A stretch of 64,000 nucleotides of DNA from Tiliqua scincoides (taxonomy: Eukaryota > Chordata > Lepidosauria > Squamata > Scincidae). Location: assembly GCF_035046505.1 (NCBI RefSeq), contig NC_089827.1, positions 17,669,353 through 17,733,352 of the forward strand, written 5' to 3'. Shown piece by piece: positions 47,003 through 59,110 of the stretch (the stretch's first letter is position 1; the number at the start of each line of letters is the position of its first letter). Under the pieces are notes generated by a model, which saw only the letters and a list, made by a program, of their open reading frames with translations, was not told where the DNA came from and searched no databases. The position numbers and the translations under genes were made by a program.

Positions 47003-48215
47003 AGCACAACCTTATGCGTATCTACTCAGAAGTAAATCCCTCTCATACAAATATGTACTCAGTGTGGCTTACAATCAGGTTTGCACTGAACTGCAGCTGC
47101 AGAGTTAGCATCCAGTTCACTCTTTGACATACAGAACTGTGGCTTTAAATTTTAAAAGTCAAAATATTACCATGTTTAATGAAGACAAGACATGAGCTTC
47201 ATTAAAGTAATTAGCTTGAGTCGGCATCAGCATGCTGAATCTTTCATGTTAAAATGAGCAATAGGGTCTTATAAAACAATTACTGCATCAGATTTTTCTT
47301 TAGATAAAAGATTAGCTGATCTGAGAGTATACATTAAAGTTAAAAACTCACTACCCTTATCAATAAAAAAGGGATTGATCCAGGAAAAGGGAAGGAGTGG
47401 GAAGATATTTGGAATCCCCAGTAGTTCCAGTATTCCAGCTGGAAAACGTACATTAAAAAAAAATAGCTACCTACCCCAAAGCCCCCAATTATGTCTTCAG
47501 GACTGAAGTGGGTTGCACTCAGGGGTGGAAACATCTTGCCATGTACACACCTCAAGGCCAAGACAAGACCCTGCAGCACATACCACTGAAGATGTTAGAC
47601 AGCCATTGTCTACCTGAGCCAAACATTTCTTGGTTCTGGTAACAGGCAGCTGCATGAAACCAAGAAGCATGGCAATGAGGCAAGGAGGAGGAAAAAGAAG
47701 TAAAAAAATCCCCACTGTACTTTCTGTCCTCTCAGTTAATTTTATTCATGAGTCCACACTTGTACATACAGTGGGCCCTCCGTATCTGCAGGGGTTTGGT
47801 TCCGGGGACCCCACGCAGATATCAAAATCCATGGTAATAACTCCTCTTAACAGCTGCCAAAGCTGGTTAGAGCTGCCAGTTGAGGCACTGCAAGAGGGAA
47901 GTGCAAGGGAAGCACTGTGAGCTGGAGCCTGCAGTCTCACCTGGTGCACTTCAAAGAGCAGGACCAACAGGCCAGGGAGGAGGAAGGAGAAAGCAGGGGG
48001 ATTTTTTCAAATATTTTCAATTCACAGTGGGTTGAATCCCTGGACACAGCAGGCCCACTTGAATACATTGAGGTGTTAATGCTAAGAGTTACTTCCTAGT
48101 AAATATGCTTAGGACTGGCCTGCAATTATCTCTCTCTCCACTTTGCTGTTTTGTTTCTATAATACTTTTTCTCCAACTGTAAGAGACTCTTTGGCACTAA
48201 TTATAATGAAGTGGG
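47003..48215 (+). repeat. Duplicated segment, copy 2 (upstream of GXYLT1)
   Basis: Partner of 38510-40380. The hairpin repeat at 47003-47098, the AT-rich block 47140-47350 and the tail block 48055-48215 align in order and orientation. A Tigger-like insertion with gtgggccctccgtatctgca (about 47770-48050) is private to this copy. Identity by eye is roughly 70-75 percent in the better blocks. Confidence 0.75.
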
Positions 48216-48374
48216 GATTATAACCTTTTAGCAATTGTAGATTTGGAGCCATCTCACCTGCATATGTTAGCTGCTCTCCTATTATGTGTGTAGATATACG
48301 AAAGAGAGGCATTTCATCACACTTACAGTAAGGGAAGAGTGCTCCCGCCACAGATTCCACAGGCCTACCCACAT

Positions 48375-48605
48375 TTTGCTGTCTATACCCTATTCTTGGG
48401 TATATTTGGGGTGCTGAATCCAAAAACTGAATCAGTTTTGCCCAGTTGGCTCTAGTTTTGGGAGTACAGCACATGAGGAAGCTGCTTGAATCAGCATATA
48501 AGGTGGCTGCACCGTACCCCCAAAACTAGAGCCAAATGGGAAAAACCAATGCCATTTTTAGATTCAGCACCCCCAAAATATTCTAAATTCATTCCAACAT
48601 CCTTG
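48375..48605. repeat. Long inverted repeat (hairpin element)
   Basis: Left arm (about 48390-48470) carries tttggggtgctgaatccaaa and ggctctagttttgggagtac. Right arm (about 48513-48600) carries their mirror, cccccaaaactagagccaaa and gattcagcacccccaaaata. Loop about 40 bp. The look-alike open frames on both strands (TPKTRANW and TPKTRAKW) come from this symmetry. No target duplication found. Confidence 0.85.
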
Positions 48606-49040
48606 GCAATTAAAAAAAATTTTTTTTGTAGGCCTGTGTTCTCATTTCCTTCAGTGACCATAGGGCCCAAGATAGTACCAACAGACATGGCTGTTCCCAT
48701 TTTCCCGTGCTTCCCACCACAGCCACTGTGTACCCACCTTTCCAGCTGCTGCCACAACCTAGCTGCCTTCTGACAGGAAAGGTGGGATACCGTGGCATCA
48801 GGTGACTCCCATTTTAGTGACAGAGCCAGCCAACTGGAACCAGAGAACAATGAGCACATGCTGTAGTTCAAACACTGCACACCCATCCATGCCAGCCTCC
48901 ATTTCCTCCTGAGGCATCATCCACAGCAAGCTGCAACCAAGGGCTAGCCAGGAATGGGAATGCTGGTGTTGGCTGCAGTCTGAATTTGGCTTGGTTGCAG
49001 CACAACATGTTGTTAATCAGGCCATGGAGAAAGGAAAGGC
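48606..49040. other. Non-coding stretch, no feature recognised
   Basis: Mixed-composition intergenic DNA between a hairpin element and the nested hAT block. No supported gene. Confidence 0.5.
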
Positions 49041-49403
49041 CAGGGGTGTCAAGCTCATTTCATATCCTGGGCTGAATATCTTTCATGGCACCTGCTGATG
49101 GCTGCAAGTGATAACATTAAGCAGGAAGTAATGGCACTGAGTAGATGATAGCCAGAAATAAGCACTTTGTTCTCATGTAGGAACTCAGCTGCAAATGACA
49201 GGAGAGAAAATGTGCCAATCTTGATACTATTTTCAAGTCCAATTATTAAATGAGCTATTCATTCATCACTGCTTGTTTCAGTCACAGCATCACCACAGCT
49301 CAACAGTTGAGAAGCGGTCTGCAAAATGACACTTGAAGGGGCAGCCAGTGAGTTCTCCCAGCACCTCAGCAGCATCTCCCTCTCTGCCCCTTCCCCTGTA
49401 GTG

Positions 49404-50734
49404 CAGTGGCATAGCTAATGAACGTGTAGCCGGGGGCAGAGCTCAAAATGATGCCCCGGAAGTGATGTCACAACCGGAAGTGACATCACTCCTGGGTTTT
49501 TTAAAAAGTGCAAATTGGGGAAAAACCTGCCTCCTCCCCACAGCAGCTCACCACCTACTTGATCTTCCACCTTCCCCCAGCCAGTGGCATAGCTAAGGCA
49601 TCTATCTGCTACCTGGAATCAAAGAAGATTTTGTAGCCCCCCCATGACAAAATCAAATTTAATTAAGTAAATACATAAAAAGTGTGCCCCTTATTTGTTA
49701 GGGACACTGTGCTGAGGTAAAGAGGGGTAGTTATTCTCTTCCTTCTAAATATAAGAGGAACACCATTTGAAAAAGTACCTCTTTACCAGTTAGCAGGAGT
49801 AATGTATTATGATACGTGGAAATTATTATTATTATTATTAACAGTATTTATATACCGCTTTTCAACTAAAAGTTCACAAAGCGGTTTACAGAGAAAAATC
49901 AAATAACTAAGAAATGAGAGCTGACTCATTTTAACACATTATTGGTTCCATGCAGTATCATAACATGTCATTCAGTTTCATAGGTCAGTTTTGAGTTAAA
50001 GCATGGCTTTTCAGACTGGGGCATGGTGACATCCCAGCCTGTGGGCCCTGGCCCCTGGCCCCTTAAGGGGTGGGGGGAGGGAGGAGACGGGGTGCAATCC
50101 CCATGATTGCACTGCTAGGGGGGCTGCAGGGGCTTGGGTGCACTTACCTGAGCCTCCTGCAGGTGCAGGGAGCCTTGCATGACCTTCTGCAGGGCTCCCT
50201 GCAGCTTCAAAAGTGAAAGTGGAGCGATCACGCTCCACTTCCGGTTTAGCAAAAGTGGGGTGCAATTGCTCCACTTTCACTTTCGAAGCTGTAGGGAGCC
50301 CTGCAGAAGGTCACACAGGGCTCCCCGCACCCACGGGGGGGGCTGCAGGAGCTTCGGGTAAGGGCACCCAAGCCCCTGCAGCCCCCTGAGCAGCGCGATC
50401 ATGGGGATCACACCACTGCCTTGCCCCTGCCCTCGCAAGAGCTTAGAGTTATTTTCAAACTCCCAGAGTGTTTGAAAACCACAGAGGAAAAGAAATCCAC
50501 TTTTTGTTCCTTAAGGCAGTTGTGTTTTGTTTTGTTTAATTGGCCATAACGTTTGATAGAATACAGATATTCTAATGTGGTCTGTTTCATTGCATTCTGC
50601 ATTAAATAGCCTTTCCAATGATATAAAACATGATGGTATTAATTGCAGATGCCAAGTTTTTCACAATTTTGGCCACTAGCGTTAGCTTGTTGCCCAGTGT
50701 GCCTGCTTAGCTATGCCCCTTAGCTATGCCACTG
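49404..50734. mobile_element. Middle hAT-type element (CAGTGGCATAGCT ends)
   Basis: Starts CAGTGGCATAGCTAATGAAC and ends CTTAGCTATGCCACTG. CTGTAGTG flanks it exactly (49396-49403 and 50735-50742). A second copy of the left end begins at 49582 and a second right-end-like word lies just before the right end, so a further related copy may be nested. It also holds an L2-like tail (49825-49915, minus strand) and the element 50002-50484. Ends match the small MITE at 577-790. Confidence 0.9.
50002..50484. mobile_element. Inner palindromic hAT-type element
   Basis: Starts CATGGCTTTTCAGACTGGGG and ends GTTTGAAAACCACAG. The flanks match at 6 of 8. Large GC-rich arms (gagccttgcatgaccttctg and cagaaggtcacacagggctc) make a long palindrome centred near 50235. 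Confidence 0.8.
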
Positions 50735-50900
50735 CTGTAGTGTTCCTTGCCTTCTGAGGTCTCCTGTTGCCTCTCCCTCCCAGAGACTTAGCAGAAGGGG
50801 AAGCACTAGGAGAGACAAAATTATCACAAGGGTCAGATAAAGCACTTCCAGGGGCTTCATCTGGCTCATGGGCCTTATATTTAACAACCCGAGGACAGGC

Positions 50901-53529
50901 AGTGCCATCGTAGCTCCTGAGCTAGTAACAGAACAAGCAGCTCAAGTAGAAAAGCAAGAGAAAAGTAGACAGTTTGGAACAGGTGGGGAGGAGCTGGGTG
51001 CTCCTGCTGACTGGGAAACTCAAGGAGTGGTAATGGTGGTATCTTCTGGCCAGGAACCTAGGTGAAGCTATGGGGAAGCTTAAGTTCAATTACTACATAG
51101 CCCAGTTCTATGTATATGTATGGATGCCATTTTTGTTCCGCTGGCCTTACTCAAGTGGGTACATTCATAGAGTGCAGCTGTGCAGTCTGAGCCTCTGTGT
51201 GCTTACTGAGAAGCCTGTTCTACTAGGTTCAGTGGGGATTACTCACAAATCACTGTGCATACAATGAAGAGGTAGGTTACCTGCCACTGAAGTTGAGTGG
51301 TCATGGGTGCAGTCAGACCACTGGTATCTGTGCCTGCACAGAGCATTATTGGAAACTTCTAGTGCTTTAGACTCAATGTTTTCTTTTTGTGTGTGTAAGC
51401 TACACTCAATTAGAGCAACTGAGCATACTCAAGCTTCCTCTTCCACATCTGCCAGTTGAGAACCACAGACTTAGGACAGTAGCCCTGCATATATTCATAG
51501 AAAGCAGTCTATTCTGTATCAGACATAAGCAAAGAAAACAGGGAGAATTAGATTCTAGGCAAGTTGAAAGACACAACATTCTTCAACAACAACAAAAGAT
51601 AACCCTTAGGCATATGATTTCTTGATAGAAGAAATTTTGGATCAACAGAGCTCACAACTCTCTGAGCTGAAATAATCACTACCAAGAAGGCTGCCTTAAA
51701 AGAAAGCAATTGCAAATTACAGCTGGTTTGTACATCACAATATGCAATTTGTACACTCTGCAAATTGATAGGTTTGTACATCAGCTAGGAGAAAAAACAG
51801 CTGAAGGTTGCACTCTAGAGCCTGGCAAGAAACAGGTGACAATAAATGAGCTGATCCCTTTGAGAAAAACCACTTGTGGGGAAGGGGCAAAGGCAGTGAC
51901 ATGATTTCCATGATCATGGCATTACCAGGTACAATAAGTTTTTAGTTTTTTTTAAACTTACCTGTGGTAGCACAGGCCCTCCAGACGGCCAATGGACCCC
52001 GCTGCAGGGCTCTCCAAACTACTGTAAATAGTGGGAAAAGGTCACTCCAGTTTCACGACAAAAACCCAGAAGTGGCCTTTTCATAGGTTTGGAGGCTTGG
52101 GGAGCCCCACAGAGGGGTCTGTGGGCTCCTCAGACCCTCCTGAGGGCCAGTGTTGCCACAGGTAAGCTTAAAAAACCTATTATCCCTGGCAGTGGTGCAA
52201 TTGTGATGATCATATCACTGCCTTCCTAATCACCTTGTCCCTTAAGGGGGCAGAGACAGGGCTTCCCTGGCTGGGGCACTGTGATGGCCCAGTTGTGAAC
52301 CTCTGACTCAGGGGGATGATTATAGAGGAATCCAAAAAATAGCTTCTTTTTCTTATTCAGGAGAAAGCTAAATTACCCAAAAACACATTTCATAAAGACA
52401 GATTTTTAGGGGTTTTTTGGTTTTAAAGGATTTCCTCATATATTCCATATATAGTACGCTTGATGGAACACAGTGTTGCTTGCTACTGGCAGATTTTATG
52501 AAAAGGATGACATTTCTGTACCAGAGATCATACTTTGTCTGGCATTGCAACACTCTTCATCCTTTTTTAAACCAGTGCTTCTGCTGAAAGGATTCTAAGT
52601 GATCACCACTGAATCTCTAAATATCTGAAAGGGGAAGAGGAGAACCTCCATTTATGTGCATTCATGCTTTCCACAGGCTGTTGCCAGGTGCAACAAGGAG
52701 CATTTTTGCACCTCTAATGAGATGCTGTTAAAGGGATTTTCTGCATAGCTTACTTATTTGCAGTTCAATCTGAAGGTAATTTTTCACCATCCATTTAGAA
52801 TGTATGTTTAAATGCTTATGGAATTGGGGGACTTCTTCCACAGTATCCTAATCATTTTGTACACAATAGAATTTTTCAGATACAATATCAGATGGATAAC
52901 TGCCATGCTAAACATTGAGTTCCATATAATACATAGATACAAAGTTTAATCATTAAATTCTGATAAAGCAAGAAATACCAACCTTAGAACCTTGAGTAAG
53001 CCAGAAAAGTTAAGATACATAAACCTCACTAAAATATAACAGTGCACTTAGTATTTTGAGGAGAGGAATGATTTAAGTCATATTTACAATTTGTGAACCT
53101 TTACTGTCAAGTTCAGCTGATAGTTTATAAGCCTAAAGTGACTCCATTTCTTTTTCACCGCTTTATTACATTTTGAAGTGCTGGTAACTGAAGACAGAAA
53201 TGTCTTAATTTCACTTTCCTTGCTTTTCAGATTTCATTTAACAGTTGTACATCTGTGCCTTAATTGTGCATTATTTGACTATATTTGTTTGATGTATTCC
53301 ATAGCATCGCTATTCAGTTGGATCAGTTCATTTTCTGTTAATTTACAGTTTCATAACCAGTTTAGGTGATGAAATTCATTTCACCATCATCTGATATTCC
53401 TTTAGTGGTCGTGTCCCTTTAAAACATCTATATGTCAAGTACATCTAGTACTTTCACCAATTCTGTCAAACTGCACAATAGGACAAAAAGTCTCACTATT
53501 AAATTGTAAAATTAAGAAACATGGCATTA
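50901..53529. other. Intergenic stretch with few recognised repeats
   Basis: Holds a hairpin-repeat copy at about 51183-51265 and a palindromic hAT-like remnant at about 51880-52310 (ends unclear). From 52320 to 53520 the DNA is AT-rich and unassigned. No gene seen. Confidence 0.55.
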
Positions 53530-54004
53530 CAGGTACACCCCAGTATGCATAGTTTCAGTTATCTGTGGTTCTGAGAACGCCCTTTTAAAAGCCAGGGAAT
53601 GTTAAAAATGGCTCCATTTACCTTAGCACAGCGAAACCGCTGCATTTTCACAGCTGCAGGTAGCCACCTGAGCTGTCTGAAACCTCTTCCTGGTTGCTCT
53701 GAGGCTCTTCCTTTTTCCTCCCAATGTCACCCCAGAATATAACACAATGCATTCTCTTCCTGTTTGCAGTGCATTCTGGGGCAACATTGGGGAAAATAGG
53801 AGCCCTGAGCAACCAGGAAGAGTCTGAAGGCAGCTCAGAGGGCTGCCTGAAGCCCTGAACACACTTCTGTTTCGCTGCGCTAAGGTAAACAAAGATATTC
53901 TAAATGTTCCCTATCTTTTAAAAGGTCATCACTAGTATCCGCAGATTCCCAGTATCCATGGGGGTGTATGGAATGGAACTCCCGCGGATACCAGGGCACA
54001 CCTG
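53530..54004. mobile_element. Tigger-like element
   Basis: Starts CAGGTACACCCCAGTATGCA and ends CGGATACCAGGGCACACCTG, flanked by TA on both sides (53528-53529 and 54005-54006). Internal inverted words around gagcaaccaggaag. 475 bp, non-autonomous. Confidence 0.85.
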
Positions 54005-54499
54005 TACTCACATTTTATTACATTATCAAAATTGTTAAGACCGGGGTATTATACTATAAAAATCTTAAAAGGCAAGCAATTCTCATATTTTGCTACTTCT
54101 GTTTAAAAATATCAAATACTGTTTATCAAACAAACAATCTCATTGTCCTTCTACCTCAATTATAAAACTACATGCAACATTAAACCTGATGAGCTCAATG
54201 TGGAAGTGGACTGGAAGTGGCCCTTTTATCCCTAAAAATTAGTTATAGGGAGGGCTGATCCAGTCCAGCAGTGTGGCATAGTGAGATTAACACTTTCCTC
54301 TGTGCTTTATTTCTCCCTAACAATCCACCCCCCATGTCAGTTTACCCCAAAAGCAGCTGTTTGCTGTTAGCTTGCAACTAGAGGGGGAACATCTTGAAAC
54401 ATGAAGCCTACATAATGAGGCAGATTTTAAATTACTTACTACATGGAATCCTTAGGAAATCATGTTCCATTCTCAGATTTCCTTATTCCCAAAAAGTTG

Positions 54500-57434
54500 A
54501 TCATGTAAGCCTTAGGTAGATTTTATGATCAAGGAATGTGTTAATGGTGGACATTGCAAAAGTGACTATTAAAATGCATCATTCTCTCTCTATCTGTAAA
54601 TGATGGAATGTGTACCTGCACCTGCTGAAAATGTAATGACAATATTTGGATGCATTACTTAATATTGTCAAGGTATACAGATTTTGTTTTACTAGAAATT
54701 TTTCACAAACATATGCAGCTACCTTCATGTTAATATTCACAGTCAAAGTGAATATCAGTAACAATTTGTTTTTCAAAAAGTCAGTTTGCCAATATTTAGG
54801 GAAAATTATATTTTTTGCATTATGTTTCCCAGTTTTAACTAAGAACGAGTAATATTGACATATTAAAAACCTATTTAAAAGCTATTAAATTCAAACAGGG
54901 AACTCCTGTTTGAGAGCACCATATTTTTAATCTTAACAGTAGTTCATTTAAATTCAATTCTTTGTTAACATTAGATCTTTAAACAGCAAAACCAAGAAAT
55001 AAGGTATGCAAATTTTAGATATCACATCAGACTTTCATTTTATGCAACTAACTGTATTTCACAACTAACATCTTACAAAACAGACAGTACCATTGTGCCT
55101 GTAGAAGTACTGCAGTTAAAAACAGAAAAATACATTACTACAAGAAATCAGCAAACATCACAATTGTCGGGGGCTACAAAATTCCATTGTTCTAGCTGAA
55201 AGACTGTTATTGTATGTATTTAATATTTTGGGCTAGGTTTATTACCAAAAATTCCATCTACTTTTTCATATTGTTCACAAAATAAATATTTCCAATGATG
55301 AACATAAGTGAAATCATTGTTGAAATATGGATGGTGCTCCCTGCAACAATACCCAGATAGTCTTTGTACCAAATCAGAACTGATAAAAATGCTAACAGCC
55401 TGATCCTATGCATGCATACTCAGAAGCAAGTTCCGCTCACTGTCAAGTAAGCATGCAAAGGATTAGTCTTAAGATAGGAATCCCAAAACACATAAATTGA
55501 CAAGACATCCTCTCATAGCTTAGTTCTCTTAAGACACTTGCTGCTGTGAGTCCTCCAAGAAAGCAATATATAATTGGAGGGCTCTGTTTGAGTTAGTCTG
55601 AATCTTCATCCCTACACTCTATTTACGTGGAGTTTTTTTAGGTGCAAGGTGCTGAAACATGGGCAAGTACTGGATGGAAACTAGTTCCGAAAGTGTGAGT
55701 AGAGATATTTCACAACTGATAAACAAGTCTTCTGCAGTGCAATTCTAAGCAAGTTCATTCAGAAGTAAATCCGATTGAGTTCAGTGGGTTTACTCCTAAA
55801 GAAGTGTACGTAGGATTGCAAACTTAAAATGAAAGACAATCACTTTTTAATAAAAAGTGAACATCCTTCATTTGATTAACATGGACACGTGGAAAACTGT
55901 TAAAAACCACCTACCCTCCCGCTGTGTTCCTAATTCTTCAGTTCTAATATAAGAACTATGAATGAATTATTTTGTGCATCCAAACATTTAACTGTAAACA
56001 AAATTGCAAAACCTATACTCATAAAAATATTTTATTGGAAATTTTACATAATACCGAATGGGACTGTAAATCTTTTTTTGTTCTGTACTATATATTGCTA
56101 AAATGCATAAATGTTCACAACTATGTCAAAAAACAAAGATCTGCATTTTTTCCTATGATTTGCTCTATAATATTTAATAAAGGATCTTTTTTTAAAAAAA
56201 AAAAAGCAAAAGGCTGATATAGGAACAAATGTTATATACACTACTTGCTTATTTCTTCACTCCGGTGCAATACTTAATATCACTGGCCTAGATCCAGAAG
56301 GCTGCACAAGGAGTTTCCATACACACAGTAAGGCTTCCATAGCTCACCCCTTCCAGCTGCAGTTCCCTAAACTGCACAACAACCACTCTCTAGACTCTGG
56401 GCACCTTTAAGAATGATCTCTGACACAATGCAAAGAGCTATGGCTGAAAAGAAAAAGGGAAGCCCGAAATCTGCATAACATTTAAGAGGCTTTTTGTATC
56501 CCAGCTTCTGGCTGAATTGATATATCACTATAACACTGAGCAAGTCTGGGAGAAGGAAATGGGAATAAGCCAAATGAGAACAGTATCATGTTTTGGGTTT
56601 TAAAGGTGTCAACAGTAGTTAGATATTAAAATCTAGGTTAAAAAAACAAAACACTAATATCTGAGAACAAATTCATATTCTGTAACATAGAATACCAGTG
56701 TATAAGGACAAGGTAGTACTATACTTGAATTATAAAGCTAAACAATGCTTGCAACATATTTACTTTTTTTCCCCATCGCTTGTAAACATTACAATAAATG
56801 TTCTAAATTTGTGAGGAAAATACTGGAAAAGACAGCAACATAATTCAGTAATCTAGTAAAATGTGTCAGACATTGGCAAAAATTCAATACAAATGTTTTA
56901 TTTAATAACATTTTTCCTATTCAACCACACCAAGTACCAGCAGGTGTTTTTAAGATAATCATTACGAAAATTCTTTTGCAGCAATAGTTGATTAAGTTGA
57001 TCTTTGACTTGCATACATATAACTATGTTTCACAACTCTCAAATAATACATATTTAGGCAACTTGAGCTATGTTATAAAAAATTTAATTCAGTACATGCC
57101 AATAGTATAGAATCCAAGAGCTTTGTTAGAATTCAATAAACTTAAGGTGGAAATGGACTTACCAGTAACACTGCATAAAGAACATTCAAACCACATTTTC
57201 ATGGCACCTTTGTATAGGATCAAAAAGTTCATCTGAAAATGTTTTGTAGATTGCAATAAAATTTAATTTCATTGCTGTACTTTGCTTTTAAAAAACTTCA
57301 TAAACCATATTTGAGTAAACTTACAAATCGTGCATGGTGGACAACAAGTCATGAAAATGTGGTAACTGTTGGCAGAAGTTGTGTATATTTGCAAGCTGGA
57401 AAGGAGAGACTAAAGAAACTGGAGGAAATTAACT
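54500..57434 (-). other. YAF2: Probable YAF2 3' UTR and flank
   Basis: AT-rich, repeat-poor DNA directly after the YAF2 stop codon. Minus-strand AATAAA words lie at 56897-56902 (about 530 nt after the stop) and 56031-56036 (about 1.4 kb). Two dispersed hairpin-repeat copies (about 55396-55468 and 55733-55826) lie further out, so the mature UTR may end before them. The left boundary is not defined by sequence alone. Confidence 0.5.
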
Positions 57435-57672
57435 TTAATGGGATTCTCCATTCAACGAGGAGGCTTCTCCTCTAGGTGAAGATGACCTGGACATTCCTCT
57501 CTCTGTATTGTCAGAACTAGAACCACTCTGACTGTGCTGATCTGCAGATGCTGCGCTGGAAGCAGGTGGTGATTTAGTTTTCTCCTTAAAGTCTGTAATT
57601 ATTACTGTCAGATCACCAACAGTAACTTCCAAGTGTTGGGCGCTGCTTCGATCCACATTTTTCAACCTGGGC
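57435..57672 (-). CDS. YAF2: YAF2 last coding exon (RYBP/YAF2 C-terminal domain)
   Basis: Encodes the last 78 residues of YY1-associated factor 2 and TAA, starting with one base that completes a split Arg codon. It reads [20 protein letters not shown], then [20 protein letters not shown] and a Ser-rich tail ending SSLNGESH. This looks identical to mammalian YAF2 as I remember it. The first ~35 residues form the short domain that in RYBP and YAF2 binds RING1A/B, placing the protein in non-canonical PRC1. The Ser-rich tail is probably disordered. Acceptor TATTTCAG|GCCC is canonical. Confidence 0.97.
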
Positions 57673-57876
57673 CTGAAATACAAACAATCACATTTTAAAA
57701 AGAGAAACTTGGAAACCCTCCTAACTACTCATTTCAAAATTATCTTTAGGGCCCAAATATATATCTGGTGACCTTGTTCTGAACAGGTGGCCTTGTTCTC
57801 TTTACCCCATCTAGTCTTCCATTGTTCTACTATAGCAGCACTCAAAGTCACTACACACTGGGAATGCGGTTCCCAG

Positions 57877-58082
57877 CATGACCAGTGCTTACAATTCTGA
57901 CATACAATTCCCCAGATATAAGATGCGATGCTCTGGCCAGTTGCTTCTCTGATGTAATGCCCCAGTGGGTATTGTGCCTAGATTTCTGCAAAGACACGAC
58001 TGCCTAGACTAGAGCATCATGTTGTCCCTATCTGGGGATATGAAGTCCCATGGCATGCCAGAACTGTAAGTGCTGGTCATGG
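57877..58082. repeat. Palindromic element in YAF2 intron 3
   Basis: Arm 57877-57934 (gaccagtgcttacaattctg, attccccagatataagatgc) mirrors arm 58012-58082 (ccctatctggggatatgaag, cagaactgtaagtgctggtc). The centre is about 75 bp. Its right edge, gtaagtgctggtcatggg, is then directly repeated at 58088-58105. Confidence 0.8.
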
Positions 58083-58288
58083 GACATGTAAGTGCTGGTC
58101 ATGGGTGATCCAGGGATTCACCCAAAACCTGGATCCAGCACTCAGGCCGGGGTTCGACCAGCCCTGTTCTACTACAACTGGCAGTAGCTCTCCAACATTT
58201 CAGGTAGAAGGCTTTTCTAAGCCTGCTCCCAGAGACTCTGTAACTGGAAATGCTATAAATCTTTATACAGGTGTGCATCACTCAACAG

Positions 58289-58761
58289 CAGGGGTGCCCA
58301 AACCCTGGCTCTGGGGCCACTTGCGGCCCTCGAGGCCTCTCAATGCGGCCCTCAGGGAGCCCTCAGTCTCCAATGAGCCTCCAGGGCCTCTGGCCCTCCA
58401 GAGATCTGTTGCAGCCCACACTGGCCTGGCGCAACTGCTCTCAGCATGAGGGCGACTGTTTGACCTCTCGTGTGAGCTGTGGGATGAGGGCTCCCTCCAC
58501 TGCTTGTTGTTTCACATCTGTGATGCAGTAGCGGCAGCAAAGGAAAAGCCAACCTTGCTTTGTGCAAGGCCTTTTATAGGCCTTGAGCTATTGCAAGACC
58601 TTCATTCGTTCATACAAGTTCCTCTTTAATACATTCATTTATGTAAACTTATGTAAATTTATTCAAATTTTAAATGTAAATTAATCCTTTTTCCCCCCAG
58701 CCCCCAACACAGTGTCAGAGAGCTGATGCGGCCCTCCTGCCAAAAATTTTGGATACCCCTG
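58289..58761. mobile_element. hAT-type element, CAGGGGTGYCCAAAC family (copy 3)
   Basis: Starts CAGGGGTGCCCAAACCCTGG and ends TTTTGGATACCCCTG. CTCAACAG flanks it exactly (58281-58288 and 58762-58769). Closest to the copy at 13388-13844. Lies in YAF2 intron 3. Confidence 0.94.
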
Positions 58762-59010
58762 CTCAACAGGGATATGTCCTGCAATCCCTGTTAAACAATT
58801 CTGCTATGTGAACACTGTACTACAAGCTGGTCAATTTCATTCCAATACATTGCATATATGCTATACTGCATTCAGTCACTAGATGCCACAGAACATTGTT
58901 TTTAAATGCAAAGGCTCCAAGTAGTATCCATCATATATGGTAACTGCTAACCATGTATTAGCACTTATATGAAACCATGCTCACAGTGTTGATCCACAAG
59001 ATGACACAAC

Positions 59011-59110
59011 TGTGGATATAAGAACATAAGAGTCCTGTACAATCAGACCAAATGTCTAACTAATCCAGATCCTGCTTCTACAGGGCAAAAAGTAGGAGAG
59101 GAAGGCAATA
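59011..59110 (-). mobile_element. CR1 LINE 3' UTR fragment
   Basis: Begins with taagaacataagagtcctgt and continues with acaatcagaccaaatgtcta and ctaatccagatcctgcttct, a decayed form of the CR1 3' end seen at 18239. Confidence 0.6.

Larger units (their letters stand above)
49041..50892. mobile_element. Outer hAT-type element of a three-level nest
   Basis: Left end CAGGGGTGTCAAGCTCATTT, right end near catgggccttatatttaaca and accc. Flanks GGAAAGGC (49033-49040) and GGACAGGC (50893-50900) match at 7 of 8. Same family as 12807-13097. Its body is split at 49404 by another element. Confidence 0.82.

Noticed and set aside
48157-48773. Matching open frames TPKTRANW and TPKTRAKW on opposite strands
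   Set aside because: They are mirror readings of the inverted repeat at 48375-48605.
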